Source: an uncultured Leuconostoc sp. (GTDB lineage: Bacteria > Bacillota > Bacilli > Lactobacillales > Lactobacillaceae). From it: a stretch of 24,417 bases of DNA. The DNA lies in contig NZ_CAMJRK010000014.1 of assembly GCF_946222815.1 (NCBI RefSeq), positions 1-24,417 on the forward strand. Direction: 5' to 3'. The position numbers were made by a program, and so were the translations under genes. This document shows positions 22,208-24,417 of the stretch, piece by piece (the stretch's first letter is position 1; every line of letters begins with the position of its first letter). Below the pieces are notes generated by a model. It was not told the DNA's origin and did not search any database. It saw only the letters and a program-made list of their open reading frames with translations.

Positions 22208-22417
22208 ATGCGTAAAAAGAATCAAAATTTTAGTGTAGACCTTGTTGTTGTAGCAGATCAAACACAAGTGATGATCGATAATAAACAAGTTGGTTATATC
22301 GAAAAAGCAGAGCGTGGTTTTGTGGGCTATTTTGGACAACAAGCAGTCATCAACCAAGCTAAAACACAAGATGAAGCGTTACAAGCTATTTTAGCTAGTT
22401 TTAACTTATATCAGTAA
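22208..22417 (+). CDS. DUF2969 family protein
   Basis: 69 aa, soluble, no catalytic motif; matches the small DUF2969 family that sits between mreB and rodA in lactic acid bacteria. Residues VEL-like beta pattern (FSVDLVVVADQ, TQVMIDNKQVGYIEKA) then a helical end with DEALQAILASFNLY. Starts 1 nt after the mreB stop with AAAGGG inside mreB as binding site, so it is translationally coupled. Role presumably in elongasome function (inference from context only). Confidence 0.88.
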   Translation: MRKKNQNFSVDLVVVADQTQVMIDNKQVGYIEKAERGFVGYFGQQAVINQAKTQDEALQAILASFNLYQ

Positions 22418-22428
22418 TATAATGACAG

Positions 22429-22458
22429 AAGCCCTTATCGTATTTATGATGAGGGCTT
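22429..22458 (+). other. Intercistronic hairpin between DUF2969 and rodA
   Basis: AAGCCCTTATC (22429-22439) pairs with GATGAGGGCTT (22448-22458) with one G-T pair, not followed by a T-run. More likely an attenuating or mRNA-processing/stability element than a full terminator. Confidence 0.55.
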
Positions 22459-22481
22459 GTACATAGACGAGGAACATCAAC

Positions 22482-23702
22482 ATGCAGCGTACGCCATCAA
22501 GACAAATGAGTAGTCGCACATCCGGTTCAGAACTAGACTGGGGTATTATTTTAGCGCTATTATTATTTATGATTATTGGATTAAGCTCTGTTTTTCAAGC
22601 GACACTTCATTCTCAATACGGAACGATGCAAGGGGCTTTAAAAACGACTATTGTGCAAGGTGTTTTTTGGGTAATTGGCACATTAATTATTTTATTTTTA
22701 TTGCGTTTTGATGCTTCTCAACTTTGGCGTTTGGCACCGATAGCTTATGGATTAGGTATATTTTTACTAGTTGCTGTTTTAATTTTATATGATAGGCAGA
22801 TGGCAAATTTAACAGGAGCTAAATCTTGGTTTGTGCTGGGACCTATTTCATTTCAACCATCTGAAGTTGTTAAACCAGCGTTCATTTTGATGTTGAGTCG
22901 TGTTGTTGCACAGCATAATCGATTGTATGAACATCACACCACAAAATTAGATGGGTTGTTATTAGGAAAAATGGCACTTTGGTTTTTACCAATTGTGGTG
23001 TTAATTGCCTTGCAAAATGATTTAGGAACGTTGTTAGTATTTATTGCTATATTTGGTGGCGTTGCTTTGGTTTCTGGCATCACGTGGCGAATCTTAGCGC
23101 CCGTAATTGGTATCGTAGCAACAATAGGTGTGACATTATTAGCACTTGTGACCTCAGCGCCTGGGAAAACGATTCTTGATGCATTAGGATTTAAATTATA
23201 CCAATTTGATCGCATTCAAACTTGGTTGCATCCAGATCAAGATACCTCATCATCAGGATACCAGACATTTCAAAGTTTAAAGGCAATTGGATCGGGACAA
23301 CTTACTGGCAATGGCTTTGGCAATTTAAAAGTTTATGTGCCTGTTCGAGAATCTGATATGATTTTTTCAGTTATTGGTGAAAGTTTTGGCTTTATTGGTG
23401 GAACAATACTAATTTCTTTATATTTTGGTTTGATTTATCGACTGATTCGAGCCACATTTAAAGCACAAAGCGCTTTTTATGCGTATATTGCGACTGGTGT
23501 TGTCATGATGGTTTTGTTCCACGTTTTTGAAAATATTGGTATGAGTATTGGTTTACTACCGTTAACTGGTATTCCATTACCATTTATATCTCAAGGTGGT
23601 TCGTCGCTACTAGGTAATTTAATTGGTGTTGGCTTAATTTTGACAATTGGTTATCAGCAACAAAACGATACTTTTAAAGAGGCAACAGGGTTTTCAATTT
23701 AA
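22482..23702 (+). CDS. rodA: RodA, SEDS-family peptidoglycan glycosyltransferase
   Basis: Polymerises lipid II into glycan strands for lateral wall growth with a class B PBP and MreB. 406 aa with about 10 helices. SEDS marks: WFVLGPISFQPSEVVKPAF (116-134), LQNDLGTLLVF, the long extracellular loop with the catalytic Asp in RESDMIFSVIGESFGFIGG (Asp292), and PLPFISQGGSSLLGNLIGVGLIL near the C-terminus. GAGGA (22469-22473) precedes the ATG by 8 nt. Context with mreB favours RodA over FtsW. The stop overlaps the next start by one base (TAATG). Confidence 0.95.
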   Translation: MQRTPSRQMSSRTSGSELDWGIILALLLFMIIGLSSVFQATLHSQYGTMQGALKTTIVQGVFWVIGTLIILFLLRFDASQLWRLAPIAYGLGIFLLVAVLILYDRQMANLTGAKSWFVLGPISFQPSEVVKPAFILMLSRVVAQHNRLYEHHTTKLDGLLLGKMALWFLPIVVLIALQNDLGTLLVFIAIFGGVALVSGITWRILAPVIGIVATIGVTLLALVTSAPGKTILDALGFKLYQFDRIQTWLHPDQDTSSSGYQTFQSLKAIGSGQLTGNGFGNLKVYVPVRESDMIFSVIGESFGFIGGTILISLYFGLIYRLIRATFKAQSAFYAYIATGVVMMVLFHVFENIGMSIGLLPLTGIPLPFISQGGSSLLGNLIGVGLILTIGYQQQNDTFKEATGFSI

Positions 23703-24417
23703 TGGATGAATTAATAGAAATCAAGAAAAAATTTAGGGCCTTACGTCAACAAACACGCAAAGGTGACTTATTTCAATCACTAGGCCCGATAATATCAGAA
23801 AATTTGATGACGTTGTCAGCTCAAAGTGTTACGCCAGTTGTCTTACCTGAAAATGGCGAACATGCGTTGGAACGATTTCAAGCCTATGATCACCAGTTGG
23901 ATAACCGGAATGATGATATATTAAATAACATAAAAGTAACGACAATTCTGGATGAAGACATACAATTAGCTATCTCACAACTAACTAATCCATCACCCAA
24001 ATATCGTGACACAGGCGCTTTTTTATTCCTCAGTGACATAATACAGAATGAGTTAATTTCTGAAGATCAGCTCCGTAGGCTAACGCAAAGTCTGGTAGCA
24101 GATGAACGATTGTTTTCACATATTTTAGAGCCAAAAAATGATGGTATATATGGCCGATCGTTTAGCATACTAGTGTTGTCATTATTGCTTTTTACGCAAC
24201 GAACTAAAACACACTTTATGTCTGCAGATCAATTAGAGCTTGTTATTAATCAAGTTGCTGTATATGTTGCTCTTGAAAATGATACACGAGGATTTATTGG
24301 TACAAATGGTTGGGCACATGCATTCACGCATATTGGAAATGTGTTAGCTGAATTATTCATGATGCCAGAAATTATGCGTGCCGATAAATTATTTTTGTTG
24401 GCCAGTATGTTGGCAGG
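23702..24417 (+). CDS. DUF2785 domain protein, truncated by window end
   Basis: Open frame from ATG 23702, overlapping the rodA stop by one base, and still open at the last base (238 codons seen). Starts MDELIEIKKKFRALRQQ; helical and soluble; GFIGTNGWAHAFTHIGNVLAELFMMPEI near the end matches the DUF2785 signature (GWAHA-H). Function unknown. The overlap indicates cotranslation with rodA. The C-terminus lies outside the window. Confidence 0.85.
   Translation, partial: MDELIEIKKKFRALRQQTRKGDLFQSLGPIISENLMTLSAQSVTPVVLPENGEHALERFQAYDHQLDNRNDDILNNIKVTTILDEDIQLAISQLTNPSPKYRDTGAFLFLSDIIQNELISEDQLRRLTQSLVADERLFSHILEPKNDGIYGRSFSILVLSLLLFTQRTKTHFMSADQLELVINQVAVYVALENDTRGFIGTNGWAHAFTHIGNVLAELFMMPEIMRADKLFLLASMLA

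Overview
The window looks like chromosomal DNA of a low-GC lactic acid bacterium, most likely Leuconostoc or a close relative (Leuconostocaceae/Lactobacillaceae). This is inferred from protein style and gene sets I recognise: htrA beside rlmH, ClpL, lysine-riboswitch-controlled permease, the DUF1146-mreB-DUF2969-rodA block, and MutY and RlmD versions without iron-sulfur ligands. No database search was possible. Most genes are on the + strand. There is no prophage, CRISPR array, rRNA or intact mobile element.

Layout. 1-2306: htrA and rlmH, separated by 640 bp that hold eight perfect DnaA boxes (origin-like). 2414-4959: a ThiD/PdxK-type kinase, then on the - strand a 14-TM drug-efflux transporter and a 47-residue basic protein gene. 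5087-7230: mutY and an AI-2E family permease, overlapping by one base. 7455-7713: tRNA-Leu(UAG), tRNA-Thr(AGU) and a terminator. 7795-8266: padR with an overlapping 45-residue membrane protein gene. 8341-9837 (-): rlmD. 10038-12539: two small ORFs and a helix-turn-helix gene leading into clpL. 12577-12959: a decayed IS3-family copy. 13110-15083: a YejK/NdpA-type nucleoid protein and a Nudix-DUF1810 fusion. 15117-16112 (-): a PanE-family reductase. 16261-17277: trpS. 17374-18543 (-): an LCP cell-wall ligase. 18747-18925: a decayed gene, probably PAP2 phosphatase. 18976-20698: promoter, lysine riboswitch and lysP-type permease. 20892 to the end: DUF1146, mreB, DUF2969, rodA and a truncated DUF2785 gene.

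Functional themes. Envelope and shape: HtrA quality control, LCP glycopolymer attachment, MreB/RodA elongation. RNA and translation: RlmH, RlmD, TrpS, two tRNAs. Stress and repair: ClpL, MutY, Nudix. Lysine uptake is controlled by transcription attenuation that can be read directly from the sequence.

Most notable points: two enzymes that normally carry a [4Fe-4S] cluster (MutY and RlmD) have both lost every cluster cysteine; a dense DnaA-box cluster lies away from any dnaA in view; a Nudix-DUF1810 fusion; a chain of micro-ORFs with an HTH gene feeding clpL; and a PadR gene with a near-perfect dyad over its start region and a coupled microprotein.
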